Source: Thunnus maccoyii (Eukaryota; Chordata; Actinopteri; Scombriformes; Scombridae). From it: a DNA stretch of 64,000 nt. The stretch covers positions 14,724,651 through 14,788,650 of the forward strand of contig NC_056548.1 of assembly GCF_910596095.1 (NCBI RefSeq). Reading direction: 5' to 3'. A program made the position numbers and the translations under genes. The notes under the pieces are model-generated. The model ran no database searches, was not told the origin of the DNA, and saw only the letters and a list, made by a program, of their open reading frames with translations. This document shows, in pieces, positions 37,701 through 48,740 of the stretch. How positions within the stretch are numbered: the stretch's first letter is position 1; every line of letters begins with the position of its first letter.

Positions 37701-38503
37701 CAGAGTCTGAATATATTTGGACAAAACATGATGTTTATTCATCTGATTTTGATCATATCTGCAAGGTCATGATTATTACACCTGGCATAATTCATTGACT
37801 GAAACCTGTGACTGTTTGCTAATGTCTCACAAATGACAGATCACTAAAACTAAATACAGAGATACGTTATCATAGCTTAATGTTAAATCTGTAAAATATA
37901 ATTCAAATGCACTTGTTGGTTCAAGAAACATGAAGGATAGATGACTGAGTAGAACTTCAAATGAGTTTGCAAGTATGTCTTTATGACTCAATTTCAGTGA
38001 TTGAAAGTCTTATAATATATACAGTACACATTGTTATCCTATTTAGGTATGTTTTAAATCATATTATTGTGTCAGTTTAGAGGACATTATCAAAAATCAA
38101 TCATGTTATGATGTTAGAGCAAGAAACCATAGTTATAAGGTAACAATATTGCAGTCAGGGTTCTCGTAAAGATTCATTTTCAAGATGTATTTGTTGTTTA
38201 GATGTATTTTTTGCACTTGAAGCGTGTTTCTCTTTTTGATGTACACTATAAAGATACATATTTTTGTAGATAGATAGATCAATATAATCATGGTTTAATT
38301 AATAGATGCTGTAATAGTAACATGCATTCTGAATTTAAAACTATCAAATCAGATGTGACGTTAACAGTGAATAATTAATACCTTAGCCATTAGACATTAA
38401 CTATAACTAAAAGTGATGAATATATATATAATTGAATGTCTATTATTATTTGTTTTCTCAGCAAGTACAGAAGGAGACGTCTGTGATGGCTCCATGGATG
38501 TAA
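22091..38503 (+). CDS. snx14: Sorting nexin 14
   Basis: Twenty-nine coding exons, listed in the block entries below, join in phase to 2823 nt, or 940 residues plus TAA; human SNX14 has 946. Order of parts: two N-terminal membrane segments, PXA, RGS, a Ser-rich linker, PX and C-terminal nexin domain. SNX14 is anchored in the endoplasmic reticulum and enriched at ER-lipid droplet contacts, working in lipid homeostasis; loss of human SNX14 causes a cerebellar ataxia (SCAR20). The start chosen is the ATG at 22091, giving [16 protein letters not shown]; the first residues differ from human, but similarity starts at once with [15 protein letters not shown]. The gene is convergent with nt5e. Confidence is high because every intron obeys GT-AG and every junction keeps frame. 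Confidence 0.97.
23218..24758 (+). CDS. snx14: snx14 exons 4-11: PXA domain
   Basis: Exons 23218-23296, 23390-23433, 23527-23614, 23708-23792, 23877-24033, 24233-24308, 24538-24582 and 24678-24758, residues about 112-329. PXA spans roughly 127-300 and includes [17 protein letters not shown] and the conserved [15 protein letters not shown] region. PXA domains occur in the SNX13/14/19/25 group and, together with the C-terminal domain, form a lipid-transfer-like module. Confidence 0.95.
24984..26647 (+). CDS. snx14: snx14 exons 12-15: RGS domain
   Basis: Exons 24984-25098, 25537-25692, 25796-25920 and 26589-26647. The RGS-like fold covers about residues 334-466 ([20 protein letters not shown] onward, then [20 protein letters not shown]). 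SNX14's RGS domain is thought to lack strong GAP activity; the sequence alone does not settle this. Confidence 0.95.
26680..26755. repeat. GT microsatellite in a snx14 intron
   Basis: Imperfect GT/GC-T run immediately after the exon 15 donor (GT at 26648). Confidence 0.9.
27185..29015 (+). CDS. snx14: snx14 exons 16-17: linker
   Basis: Exons 27185-27211 (27 nt) and 28883-29015. They encode a Ser-rich linker (NSLSLDDIR, then [20 protein letters not shown]) between RGS and PX, with likely phosphosites. The CG/G split Arg codon joins them; a candidate cassette exon lies between them. Confidence 0.93.
27916..27939. repeat. GT microsatellite
   Basis: About 11 GT units in the snx14 intron just upstream of the candidate cassette exon. 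Confidence 0.9.
28047..28193 (+). CDS. snx14: Candidate snx14 cassette exon (49 codons)
   Basis: A TTATAG acceptor (pyrimidine-containing upstream) and a strong AAGTAAGT donor bound exactly 147 nt. Entered in the phase left by the 27-nt exon 16, it is open throughout and leaves in the same phase, so it can be included or skipped without frame damage. The peptide is Ser/Pro/Phe-rich ([18 protein letters not shown]...), which suits a disordered phospho-linker between RGS and PX; inclusion gives 989 residues. I do not recall this exon from human SNX14. Confidence 0.65.
29600..29925. repeat. AT-rich low-complexity tract (AAAT/ATTT)
   Basis: Runs of AAATAAATGAATA-type units turn into ATTTATTTAAGC-type units further on, inside the large snx14 intron after exon 17. 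The two halves are partly complementary. Confidence 0.8.
31108..34253 (+). CDS. snx14: snx14 exons 18-22: PX domain
   Basis: Exons 31108-31294, 31956-32039, 32344-32444, 33883-33994 and 34213-34253. A Thr/Pro linker is followed by the PX domain (about residues 570-690: [44 protein letters not shown]). The RRY basic motif is present. SNX14 PX is reported to have weak or unusual phosphoinositide binding compared with PI3P-binding nexins. Confidence 0.95.
34505..38503 (+). CDS. snx14: snx14 exons 23-29: C-terminal nexin domain
   Basis: Exons 34505-34624, 35450-35573, 36300-36464, 36897-36992, 37125-37216, 37609-37665 and 38462-38503. Residues 710-940 include [28 protein letters not shown] and [20 protein letters not shown], ending SVMAPWM. 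The human end SVTSWM is similar. A polyadenylation signal AATAAA follows at 38677-38682, only 174 nt past the stop. Confidence 0.95.
36490..36860. mobile_element. Non-autonomous element with inverted ends (MITE-like), copy 1
   Basis: The left end (about 36497-36534, GAGTTAGATGA...CACTCTCA) and right end (about 36782-36818, GAGAGTGG...CGTCTAACTC) are imperfect inverted repeats of about 35 bp. The interior has the familiar percomorph repeat text CAGAGCCAGGCTTGCTG...CTTCCAG. It lies in the snx14 intron between exons 25 and 26, some 30 bp from exon 25. No coding capacity. Confidence 0.7.
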
Positions 38504-38676
38504 AATGGACCAACAGACACAAGCTAACATGCTGACATCTACACATCTGCAGAGACTTTGTTTGGTCTGGTTACCTGAAACTGACCTGTAGATTACATGT
38601 ACAGTATTGATCTAGATACCCGTCACAGCGAGAAAACATTAGGCTTTTCCTGCTGTATGTGTCTTTTAATGTGTAA

Positions 38677-38682
38677 AATAAA
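38677..38682 (+). terminator. snx14: snx14 polyadenylation signal
   Basis: AATAAA 174 nt past the TAA, followed by a GT-rich stretch (GTGTGTCCTGTGTAG) about 30 nt on, as expected for cleavage. Confidence 0.7.
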
Positions 38683-38699
38683 TGATACATCAGTGTTGC

Positions 38700-40571
38700 A
38701 CTGAGAAACCGAAGTGTGTCCTGTGTAGTTATTTTTAACTGTAATAGTAAACAGTGTCTAAGTGTAAACTGAGCGTGAAATCACATGGTAAAACCATTGC
38801 ATCACCTCATAGTAACACTCCCATTACATGCTTTAAAATTTGCCAGTAGTGCAGACATTATTATCCTCTAAAGCATTTTATGTCTTAATGTCTGTGTTTA
38901 AATTTTCAGTTATGTTCGGCTAAGCTTTCAGAGCCACGCTGTAGTGGCTGTAGTGATACCATCTTAAAGACTGTGCTAAAAGATAAATCAGGAAGAAATG
39001 ATGAGGAAAGGAACTATTTTTAATTTCATACAGAAAAGCAAGATGGAAAAAATTAAGTATGTTACAGTTTATAATTAAATGAATGATCATGATTTATGAC
39101 ATCTGTAATTCCAAGTGGCAGCTTAACATTTAGTTTACTGCTAAATGCAAATGTCTCTTAGTACTCCAATTGGGTCCATTTATGATTAGCTGAATGATAC
39201 TCAAGTAAAAAATCTGAATATTTGATTTGGAGATTTGCTGCTTTCACCAGTTTGATGTCATTGCACTATATTATGAGATATGTTACAGTTAATTAGATAG
39301 TCTAAGATGGTACTTGGCTCACTAACTTAAATACATTAAAATACTATAGATTCAATAACATAATTTAGTACATAATAAAAACTTGATTATTAGCTAAGAT
39401 ACAAGGAATGATGGAATAATCATTAATTGCAGGCCTATGGCTCTATGCACATGAAATGAAATGATTCACAAAAGTCATGACTCATTTTGATTTGTCATCA
39501 CAACAGGCTGTTCTTTCAATATGCAAAAAAGTGAGAGAACACCTTCCATTTCCATTTTCAATTTATTATGATAAACTTACAATAAAGTACTTTATAAAGA
39601 TGACTTTGAAATGAACAAAGATGATTACAACTGACACATTCATAGTAGTTTCCCAGTAGTACATATAACACAAAATTACAACATAAAAAAAACATATCTG
39701 TTATATCAGTTTAACAACCGCAAAACTTCAGTGTTTAACAGATTCTGAACAAGTGTTTACTTCTTCCACCTCAGTGTGTCTTCTCTCTGCGTACATGTAT
39801 ACTGGCAGATTCTCAAAAAGATAATTCACCCATGAAAACAAATTAAAAAATGACAGCTTATTTAAGGCTCATATTTACAATATATTGCTGTGTAGCAATA
39901 CATTTGTGTCTGAACTTGATGAACAACTTGATGTCAAATAGCTAAGGTTTTATAAACAATAACCGTGCTGTGTTAACTTTCTGAGTAAGTGGTGTCCAAT
40001 GAACTGGAACTAAATTTAAGTAAGTTCATTTGAATTCAGATGTATAAACACTTTGGAGTTCATGGCTATTCAGTGAGTGGAGGCAGAGGTCAAGCAGTCC
40101 CACAGCCTTCCCTCTGATCACTATCTCACCAAGAAGCTGGACATTGCCCTGCAGTTTATACTATAAAGTAAAGCATTGTCTGTACACTGTCTTGGATTTT
40201 AGACATTCATAAGAAGGTGAGGGTATTTTTTCAGTTTTTTTCAGATACTAAAATGACATGCACTTTCAAGTCAACATTATTTCACTTTATTTCTATACTT
40301 TTTCCATATTTAAGTTGTTCATCTAACACATTTTTGTGTAAAATAGTGTACAGAACTCCTTTAAACAGCTGTTTAAATCATCAGCTGATTCGTGGGATTA
40401 GAAAAAATGCTGTCTGGCTATTGAACTTACCCTGAGGCTGAACCTGGGATTACTGTTGTCTGCTTGTTATCCTTGAAGGCAGCGAGATGGAAAGGCAGTT
40501 AAGCAAGTCCCAGAGGAGTTTCCAAACTTGCCCTTCAGTTTATCACAGTTTCCCGGATTGCACAAAGCCAA
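38700..40571. other. Convergent intergenic region and nt5e 3'UTR
   Basis: AT-rich, no gene. On the minus strand AATAAA signals lie at 40286-40291 (281 nt past the nt5e stop) and 39562-39567 (about 1 kb past it), so the nt5e mRNA probably ends at one of these. Confidence 0.6.
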
Positions 40572-43500
40572 TCAGAGGGTCAGGGACAGACATAAACCCT
40601 GCAGCAACAAGAAGAGGCTGTGGGCTGCAAAGACAGCCGAGTTCCTGAAAGTGATCCGGCCTTCCACGGCAGGGTACACGCGCTTCATGTCTGTGATGTA
40701 TTTGGAGAAAACAGTAATGTCCATATCACCTACAAGAGGTGGGAAAAACAGCTTGGTTAGTTTTTAAAAAATATTTTCCATCTCCATCATCAGGGGCCTG
40801 ATTCATGACCTCTTGTTTTGTCTTCCGGATGTTTTTGGTGTTCTGTGAGTTCACCAGTCATGGAAGCAGATATCGTGAATATCTGCTTCCATGACTGGCG
40901 CACCGACCCTCCCCAACCCCTATCATAACCACCTGCCCCCCTAGCACTCCAGCCAGCTGCTTCTCCCCAGGTCAATGTGAGCCGTCACTGTTGGAATGAC
41001 ATATCTTCCTGAGGATGCCAATTCTCTCTTGGCTTCCCAGTGGCTCTGGTCTTTTTTTAAAAAGTGATCTAATGTTGCATCTAGCTGTGTGTTGTTGTTT
41101 ACTGGGAAAATGCAAACAGACACCTCAGCCATGTTGGCACTACTCCTTTCTGCGCATGTTTAAAAGTACCTGTTCTCAGTGCTTTACAGTGCTACAAGCT
41201 GTGTTTGCAAGTATGAGACAGCTGCAGTATAGAGCCATATCAAAACATACTCACCAGACTGAGTTTAAGTAAGTTCAATAAATAATAATAGTATTTAACT
41301 GGCTTTCTTAAATGTATGTGCAGGCACTCTTTCCTAGGCCATATGATAAGCTGCAGTCATTGGTTTCTTCCATCAAACAAAAATGCATTCACATCCATTG
41401 TGCAAAATACATTTAAATGTGAAATTAATGAGGAGATTTGACATTTAATTGTGGCAAATTGTAACAAATTGTGAAATTAAATTTGTTCAGGTATTACCAA
41501 CAATTCAGCCACTTAGAAGCAGAAACAAAAAGTGGAACGGAAGCTACTTTGGGTGCAATGCATTTCAAACTTGGTGCTTCTGCCTAAGCAGCATCTTGTC
41601 CTTAAGAATTGTTTGGACTAAAACCATTTCCTCTCTTTCATCTCTGCGCTCTTGCTGACCTGTTTGGGAAATTCACTTCTCAAGTGCTTTTGCAAAGACA
41701 CTTAAATGTGATGTGTGGTGGCAAGTCTAGTAGTCAATACAGAAATTTCACATGCCTCCCAAGTGTTTTGCACTCTTTAAACTCCTATATATCCCCTATA
41801 ACAAGCACTGATGATTCAATTTGACTTTATCTTCCAAATATTCTCCCAGAGTCCATCAAAAGCATTGGTTGGCAAACACTGTCTCCTTGCTCAGCTTGTA
41901 GATATTTTTCTGGAAGTACTGAAATAGGCTGTCTTTATACATCACACTAAACACATTTACCTTACAAACAAAAAGGAACTTTCATTTCAAGTAATCTCAT
42001 CTCACACAATCACATTACTGAACCACCTCTGCTTCCCACCTGTGTTGTGTTTTAGCAACTCGTCCTTGATCATAGTGAAGCCATCACCTCCGCCCACTAT
42101 GTATGAAGGCATGACCACAGTGTAGGTCTCCTCCAGGTCCAATGGTTCATACTTGGGCACACGGCACTTAGTGCACAGCATGGACACAGACACGACACGC
42201 TCGTTTACTGGCCTAGAGAGGTCATACTCCACATGAATGCCTGGAAATGTCAAAGAGAAAACAATGGAAATGTTACGTTTACTTAAGTATTAATGTTCTC
42301 AATGCACATTAGTAACAAGTAAAACAGAGGAATAGTTAGCTGTTTAGCTTAGCTGTTTCCAAATGCTTCCTGGTTTTAGGCTAATTGCTTCCCACGCTGT
42401 AGAAATACAAATCATGGTTTTTACACAGTGGTTTTTATGTGGATTAAACAAATAAGATATAACTTGTTAATAAGTGAGCTTTAGAGGTGCTGTTAGTCAC
42501 ATATTGTTACCTTCAGACAGACCAAGGCTAGCTGTTTCCCCCTGTTTCCAGTCTTTGTGCTAAGTTAAGGTAATTCAAGCTTCATATTTACCGTACAAAC
42601 ATTAGAGTGGTATCAATCTTCTCATCTAACACTCATCCAGACTACTACTTCTTGAATACAAAAACTGAACAGAGAAGATAAGCTATTAGTTAAAAGGATA
42701 AGGTTGGCAATTTTCTATATTTTTCTTATTGTCAACAAATGTGCAGAGCCAAACCAACAATTAACTCATCCTACTTGAAAGTATTGTGTGTGTATCAAAG
42801 CCTGATATATCTTATTCTTCTGTGCCGCAGACCTCAGCTATTGTCCAAAAACTATTAGAAATGCATAAATGAGCCACACTGCTGCATTGGGTGATATCTT
42901 CCTTCAGCATGCAGACTGCAGGCATGTTAGATTGTTTAGAAATGGCTCCAAAGACTAGTAACAGCGATCACATTTTTAGTCTCAGGAGAGTAGTTCCATG
43001 TACGGCAGATGCCACTGCGTGTGTGGGGGAACACAGTTCCGTTTACAGTGCTTTTGACTTTGTACTGAAGATCTTTGAGAAATTTACAATGTAGTACAAA
43101 GTCAAGAGGTTGTGATATGTAGCACAATAAGCTAGTGAAGCTCTGTAAACAGAACCACATTCCCGCACATGCATATGTGGCATCTGTCTTACATAGAACT
43201 ACTCTCTAGAGACTGAAAATGTGATCACTGAAACAAACTACCATGGCAGTAATCTTTGGGGCGGTAACCCAGTGCAACAGTATGGCTCATTCTCATGTTT
43301 TAATAGTTTTTGGAAAACAATGGAGCTCTGTGGCTATAAGAATATGATATATCAAGCTTTTGATAGATAGGATAGATAGGAAAGAAAAGAAAGAAAGGAA
43401 AAATACATAGTACCAGTCAAAAGTTTGGATACACTTTCTCATTCTGGGAAGGTGTGTCCAAACTTTTGACTGGTACTGCAGAAAACTGCCAACCATATCC

Positions 43501-46500
43501 TTTAATATTATTCTAAGAGTCACTCAATTATAAAACAGTGTTGGTAGATGAGCACAGGAGCGCAAGGACACCTGAGACTTGCAGAAATTCTCCAGACATG
43601 CTTCCATATCTGTGAATGGAGTGTTCAAATGCCTTTTTCACTGTTGATCCCTTTATCTGGACCAAGTCAAAGGTTCCTCCAAATGGTAAGACCGTGAGAA
43701 CCTCTTCCATAGTTATGGTACCTAAGAGCAAGAGTGAGTACATTATAAAAACAGCTGCGGCCAGTTCAAATACAATAAGTGGCCTTTGTAGTGAAACTCT
43801 ACATTATTCTGTAGAAAAATCTGTTAAAGTACCATTGTTGTAGCGCTCGTTTATAGCTGCTCGTATGGCTCCACTATTCAGCATGCATATGCCCACATGA
43901 TTCCACTGCTGCTCACTTGAATGCTTTAAATTGTGATAAATCTGACAACACAACACAATAGAAAAGAAAATGTTACATGTTGACTGGGGACTTCCTGGAG
44001 ATCTGGTGAGTGGTATTTACGTCAGCCCCTCCAAATCCCTTCAGCCTTCTCAATTCCATGAATTCCCTTCTAATGTTAAACACTGGACATGCACAGACAG
44101 GATCTGAGCTTACAAACAGGGTGAAGTTGATGGTCTCTGTTACAGAAAACATGTTCATGTATGCCAGAAAAAAAATCCTTTTGTCACGTGGTTAATAAAG
44201 TAAACAACAGAGTGAGTGAGCAGCTAAAACCTTTAAAATATGTGAATGGCTGGCTGAATGAATGTACTGAAGGTTGCTTGTAATTATTACCATAGCATCA
44301 CAAATCATGTTTCCAAGGTTACACTCCCGAAATCGACAATCCTCAAATGTCCCATTGAGGTAGACTAACGTCTGCCCAACGTACTGTGAGGAGAACTGAG
44401 CCAAGCCCTTCTTCCACTTTTCAATGTCAGCAAGGATCTCTGGGTCTTAGAGTTTAAAAAAAATTAAGCTTATGAAAACAATGATTTAAGAAAACATGAG
44501 ACAAGCTTATTGCATTTTAAATGAAACCACAAGAAAGCTGCAATAGTTTAGCAGACAGAGCATGCATTATACTGTTCCATGGTGTTTTTTAATGAATAAT
44601 CTAAAGGTGGAAGTCCAAACTTTTGTTTCAGCAGCTGTGTAAACATCATCAATTACCAAAATTATTCCAGGATGTACACTTAATTATTTATTTACTTGAG
44701 AAATGCAGACAGACATGGCTTGACATATCTTAACATCACATCAAGTCATTTTAACATTATATTTGATTTAACGACTGATTTTAACTTTGTCCTTTCAAGT
44801 GGTGACGCACCAAAGTCTAACATGGGCCGTGTGTAATTACTGAAGCACAGGCTGCTTCTGCAGTTTACCTTGAGGTATGCTGCTGTCCATTAGGATGGGG
44901 TTCCCATCAGCTTTTACCACGTTCCCAGCTTTGTCAAAGGTAACCTTCAAGTATCCAAGGTATTTCCCAAATGCAAACGCCTGGACCACCGGTACGTTTC
45001 TCCCATCATTAGACGTCACCATGAAAGGGTACGGACCTGCTGGCACTTCGGTGGATGGGGGCTTTCCTGCAGCGAGAAACAGTTTGAGGTTTGCTGTGCA
45101 CTGCTTCTCACTTCCTGTTGCAGTGGTACAGGTAAGGGAAACCATGCTTCTGCTCTTACAGTTTTAAACTTATTTCATGCATCTGTGAAGCACATTACAT
45201 ATATGTGCTTATATATACATATACTGTATATAGTATAGTATAGTATATATAGAGTGTAGTGTGACAGTTAAAAAAGAGTAAAAAAGTAAGAAAGATTTCT
45301 GATAAAAATCAATCCCAGTTAAGAGTTACCAGTGTGAATTTCAACTAATATAAACCTTATCCAACAAAATAAATTAGAGGAGAGTACAGTACAGTACAAT
45401 TACCAGTATAAAGGAAAGTGTTGGTGTGTCCTCCAATGACAACATCAACTCCTCTCACTCGCTTGGCGATATCTTGATCCACATCAAAGCCAGAGTGTCC
45501 CAGGGCGATGATCTTATTATAGCCCAAAGTCTCCAGCTTATCAACCTGAACTTGGAGCTCCTTCACCTCATCCTCAAACTTTAGGTGTTGGCCTTAAGCA
45601 CAGAAAAGAGAGAGAAAGGGAATTTACTAAGTTTACATTAACTAAATAGTGGTGAGAAAAAGAGGAAGAAAGATAAATTGTGACTAATTAACAGACTGAT
45701 AAAGGTTAAAAAGAATTGAATAGCATCTGTTGAACATTAAACAGAAGGAAAAATCTCAGGTACTGCCCTAATAAAACTTAAACTCATTGTGCACATGAAG
45801 TGCTGCATGCAACACTTTCTTACTAACTTCCATATGATGTTGATGAACATGTTTTACCTGGCATGGATAAGAATGGCGTCTCTGCAGTGGTGTATCCGAC
45901 CACAGCCACGTTCTCTGAGCCCACACTGATGACTGTGTATGGCTTGTAGTAGCCGCTGAGTTTTGTTGCCAGAGTCTGGTCAGGTTTTATGTTGGCGCTC
46001 ACCACAGAACAATTTACATTCTGGAGGAAGGGCTGGATCAGACCCTCCACCCCATTGTCAAACTCATGGTTTCCAAAAGCCTATGAACACAAAAAGAACA
46101 TGGATTTTTATAAAACTGATTCAATATTTTTTTCAATTAATGACCATTCTTCCAACGCGCAGTTCAGTCATGTTTATTTCTGATTCACATTTAAAATCAC
46201 GATTAAAAGAATGTTTACCATAGCGTCATAACCTAGTTTGTTCATAAAGTACGCTGCTTCAGCGCCTTTATAGTAGTTAAACCAGACAGTTCCCTGAAAC
46301 TGGTCTCCAGCATCCAGAAACAACACATTCTTCTCCTTTTTCCGGATCTCCGACACTTTGGTGAACCTCCTGGCGACCCCAGCGAAGCAGGGACCACCGG
46401 CTGGACATTTCCCCGAGTCCACGCTGGTCTCCTCGATCCGTGCATGGTTGTCGTTGGTGTGAAGCAGTGTCAGCTCGAAAGTCGACCCTCGACCCAAAAT

Positions 46501-46563
46501 GTTTAAAAGCAGAAAGAGGCAGAGGGAGGTGAAGGGAGCGCGCCGACACTTCCAGACGCTCAT
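40572..46563 (-). CDS. nt5e: Ecto-5'-nucleotidase (CD73)
   Basis: Nine minus-strand exons: 46219-46563, 45858-46080, 45404-45592, 44869-45066, 44291-44445, 43833-43941, 43572-43721, 42040-42240, 40572-40729. They sum to 1728 nt, or 575 residues plus TGA (human 574), all in phase. The enzyme hydrolyses extracellular AMP to adenosine at the plasma membrane. A signal peptide (MSVWKCRRAP plus a Leu-rich core) precedes HTNDNH; metal ligands D38 and H40, D87 (DAGDQ), N119-H120 (GNHE), and the GHSG and GGHTNT histidines are all present. The C-terminal AMP-binding parts NSGAIR, FGGTFDL and GGGDGF are intact, and the tail is hydrophobic as needed for a GPI anchor. An in-frame ATG lies 16 codons upstream (46609-46611), but MSVW gives the better signal peptide. 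Confidence 0.97.
40854..40898. repeat. Perfect 20-bp inverted repeat with 5-nt loop
   Basis: Arms CCAGTCATGGAAGCAGATAT (40854-40873) and its exact reverse complement (40879-40898) surround CGTGA. It lies in the last nt5e intron and would form a very stable RNA hairpin. Pairing stops at the arm ends. Confidence 0.97.
42300..42665. mobile_element. Non-autonomous element, copy 2
   Basis: The same repeat family as at 36.5-36.85 kb: shared text includes GCTAGCTGTTTCCCCCTGTT and CCAGTCTTTGTGCTAAGT, and a right end ATTAGAGTGGTATCAATCTT. It sits in the nt5e intron upstream (on the minus strand) of the second-last exon. The left end is degraded. Confidence 0.65.
43411..43475. mobile_element. Tc1/mariner-type MITE reduced to its two inverted ends
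   Basis: TA at both ends (43411-43412, 43474-43475) flanks arms CCAGTCAAAAGTTTGGATAC and, on the other strand, CCAGTCAAAAGTTTGGACAC, with about 13 nt between them. The end sequence is a common Tc1-like terminal repeat in fish genomes. It lies in an nt5e intron next to a GATA/GAAA simple repeat. Confidence 0.8.
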
Positions 46564-46940
46564 CGTGTGGCTGTGCGTAAAAACGCACCAGTGACCAAGA
46601 ATGTATAGCACAAGAAAAAAAGGCGTGGGCTTTCCCTCTTAAGTGGGGAGGATACTCTAGGATCACAATATGTTAGAAAACGTCTGTATCCATGCGAACC
46701 CGTTCCAACCAAGGAAAAAAATGTAAAAACAGCCAAATTCAAACAGTAAGGTAGCTTTTCTCTTTCTAAATACGGTGAAATACATTTTGATGCTTTTTGG
46801 AGCCAAAACCAAGAACAGATGTTAACCGTTGGCTACTGTAAGATTTGACGGTAAAATACAGTAGTGGAGGGACACAGTTAAGCCACATGCAACCATCAGC
46901 ATCATATAACCATCGTTCATTCTCCTTTGTGGGATCAAAC
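46564..46940 (-). promoter_or_regulatory. nt5e: nt5e upstream region
   Basis: Should hold the minus-strand nt5e promoter. No clear TATA box at the right distance; a CCCACGCC motif (minus strand, near 46621-46630) could bind KLF/Egr factors. Weak evidence. Confidence 0.3.
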
Positions 46941-47079
46941 CAGGACTGCTACAGGAGGAAGATGAAGGAGAAACTTCAACAGAACAGCTTATGCTATGTC
47001 TGGAGAGGCATGAAGAGTATCTCTGGATACAAAGAATCCAGGAGCGGACAGCTGGTGGGGGATGTGGATTGGGCAGGTT

Positions 47080-48100
47080 AAATCAGTTTATCAACAGGTT
47101 TGACTCTGACCCTTCCCCTCAGACCTCCACTTTACTCTGTGACATGTCTCTGCTACCCCTTCCCACTCCGCCACCACACTCACTTCAACCTCCAGACTCC
47201 TGCCCCAACTCTAGTCCACAGACCACCTTCAGTAACGATGCCCCTCCTACACTACCGTCTCCTAGCCCCTCTAGGCAACCTATTCATGTGACTCCCCTGG
47301 CACTATCAAGTGCAAGCTGGACTGGACAGAGAACACCACAGCCCTGTACAAAAAGGGCCAGAGTCGTCTCTACCTATTGAGGAGACTGAGGTCCTTTAGT
47401 GTACAGGGACCACTTCTGAAGTCATTCTATGACTCAGTGGTGGCACCAGTCATCTTTTATGCGGTTGTCTGCTGGGGCAGTAGCATTGCTGCAACAGAAA
47501 AAAAGAGACTGAATAAGCTGATTAGCAGGGCTCGATCTGTCATAGGGTGCTCCCTGGACACTTTTGAGGTGGTGAGTGAGAGGAGGATGATGACTACACT
47601 CCGGGCCAACCTTGACAACACCTCCCACCCCCTGTGCGAGTACCTTTGTGCCCTGGGCAGCTCCCTCAGCAACAGGCTGCTCCACCCAATCTGTTCTAAG
47701 GAGCGGCTCTGCAGATCTTTTGTCCCTGCAGCTATCAGATTCTACAACAGCAGTCATCACTGCTCAGACTGGTCATACTGGTATCATTAGTGGTGGTAGT
47801 AGTAGTAATATTATCATATTATTAGTAATACTACTGATATGTGTTACATCTCCTCACACTGAACCACCCAACTCCAGGTCATCTTTTTACATATCCTTGC
47901 ACGTGTCACTTTGGAGCAGCTACATCTCGGGTTTTTGCACTTTTGGCTGCTATGTATTTGCTGTTTTTGTGTGCGTTATTTATTTATATAGACATTCATA
48001 TGTTGTGTTTGTTGCCTGATTGTTACTTGTAGTTTGCTGCTGTAATGCCTAAATTTCCCTTTGTGGGATCAATAAAGTTTCATCTTATTGTATCTTATTT
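47080..48100 (+). mobile_element. LINE 3' fragment, reverse transcriptase C-terminus
   Basis: Across one frameshift near 47,375, the plus strand reads ALYKKGQSRLYLLRRLRSFS, then SVVAPVIFYAVVCWGSSI and LNKLISRARSVIGCSLD, a C-terminal pattern of fish non-LTR elements. It ends with GGGATCAATAAAGTTTCATC and short TATCTTATTTTA units, a typical LINE 3' tail. 5'-truncated and inactive. Confidence 0.85.
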
Positions 48101-48109
48101 TATTTTATT

Positions 48110-48666
48110 TGCAGCCTTGCAACAGCCTCTTATCTTAATCAAAAAACTACAGACTATACAGAGCTCAGCTGCCAGGCTTAACTAAGAGGCACAATCACAA
48201 TCATGTTTTAGGATTGATTTTAAGATCTTATTGATTACCTTTAAGGCTCTTCATGACCTGGCTCCAGATTATATTTTAGATCTTCTAATCCCTTATGAAC
48301 TTTTGTGTAGTTTGAGATCCTCAGGCAGAGATCTTCTGTCTCTTCCGGAGTCCATGCTGAAAACTAAAGGGGACAGAGTCTTTGCCATCAGGGCCCCGAG
48401 GCTCTGGAGTGACCTGTCCGAGGAATAAGACTGAGTCAGTCAGTGTCTTTCAAGTCACCTCCTACAACCTACTTTTATCATAAAGCATTTTACCTGAGCT
48501 GCTTGCTTATTTTACTTGACTTTATTTGTTTTTAATGTTTATTATGTATTATTTTGCATTTTACTCCCTTTGTATTTTATAATGTGAATATTTTATGGCT
48601 TTTAGTTTGTTTTAATCTCTCTGTTTTTAATGTGTTTTGTTTTTATTGTAAAACACTTTGTAACTG

Positions 48667-48739
<73 letters not shown>

Positions 48740-48740
48740 T
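48110..48740 (+). mobile_element. Second LINE 3' fragment (L2-like) with TTA tail
   Basis: The plus strand reads LTFKALHDLAPDYILDLL-type text with one change (MITFKALHDLAPDYILDLLI), then SSGRDLLSLPES and RAPRLWSDLSEE, a pattern common at the RT C-terminus of fish L2-like LINEs. The 3' tail GTAAAACACTTTGTAACTGT runs into a TTA microsatellite (48669-48739). It abuts the previous LINE tail directly. Confidence 0.85.
48669..48739. repeat. TTA microsatellite
   Basis: About 23 TTA units at the end of the LINE fragment; the long Ile frames here are artefacts. Confidence 0.97.
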
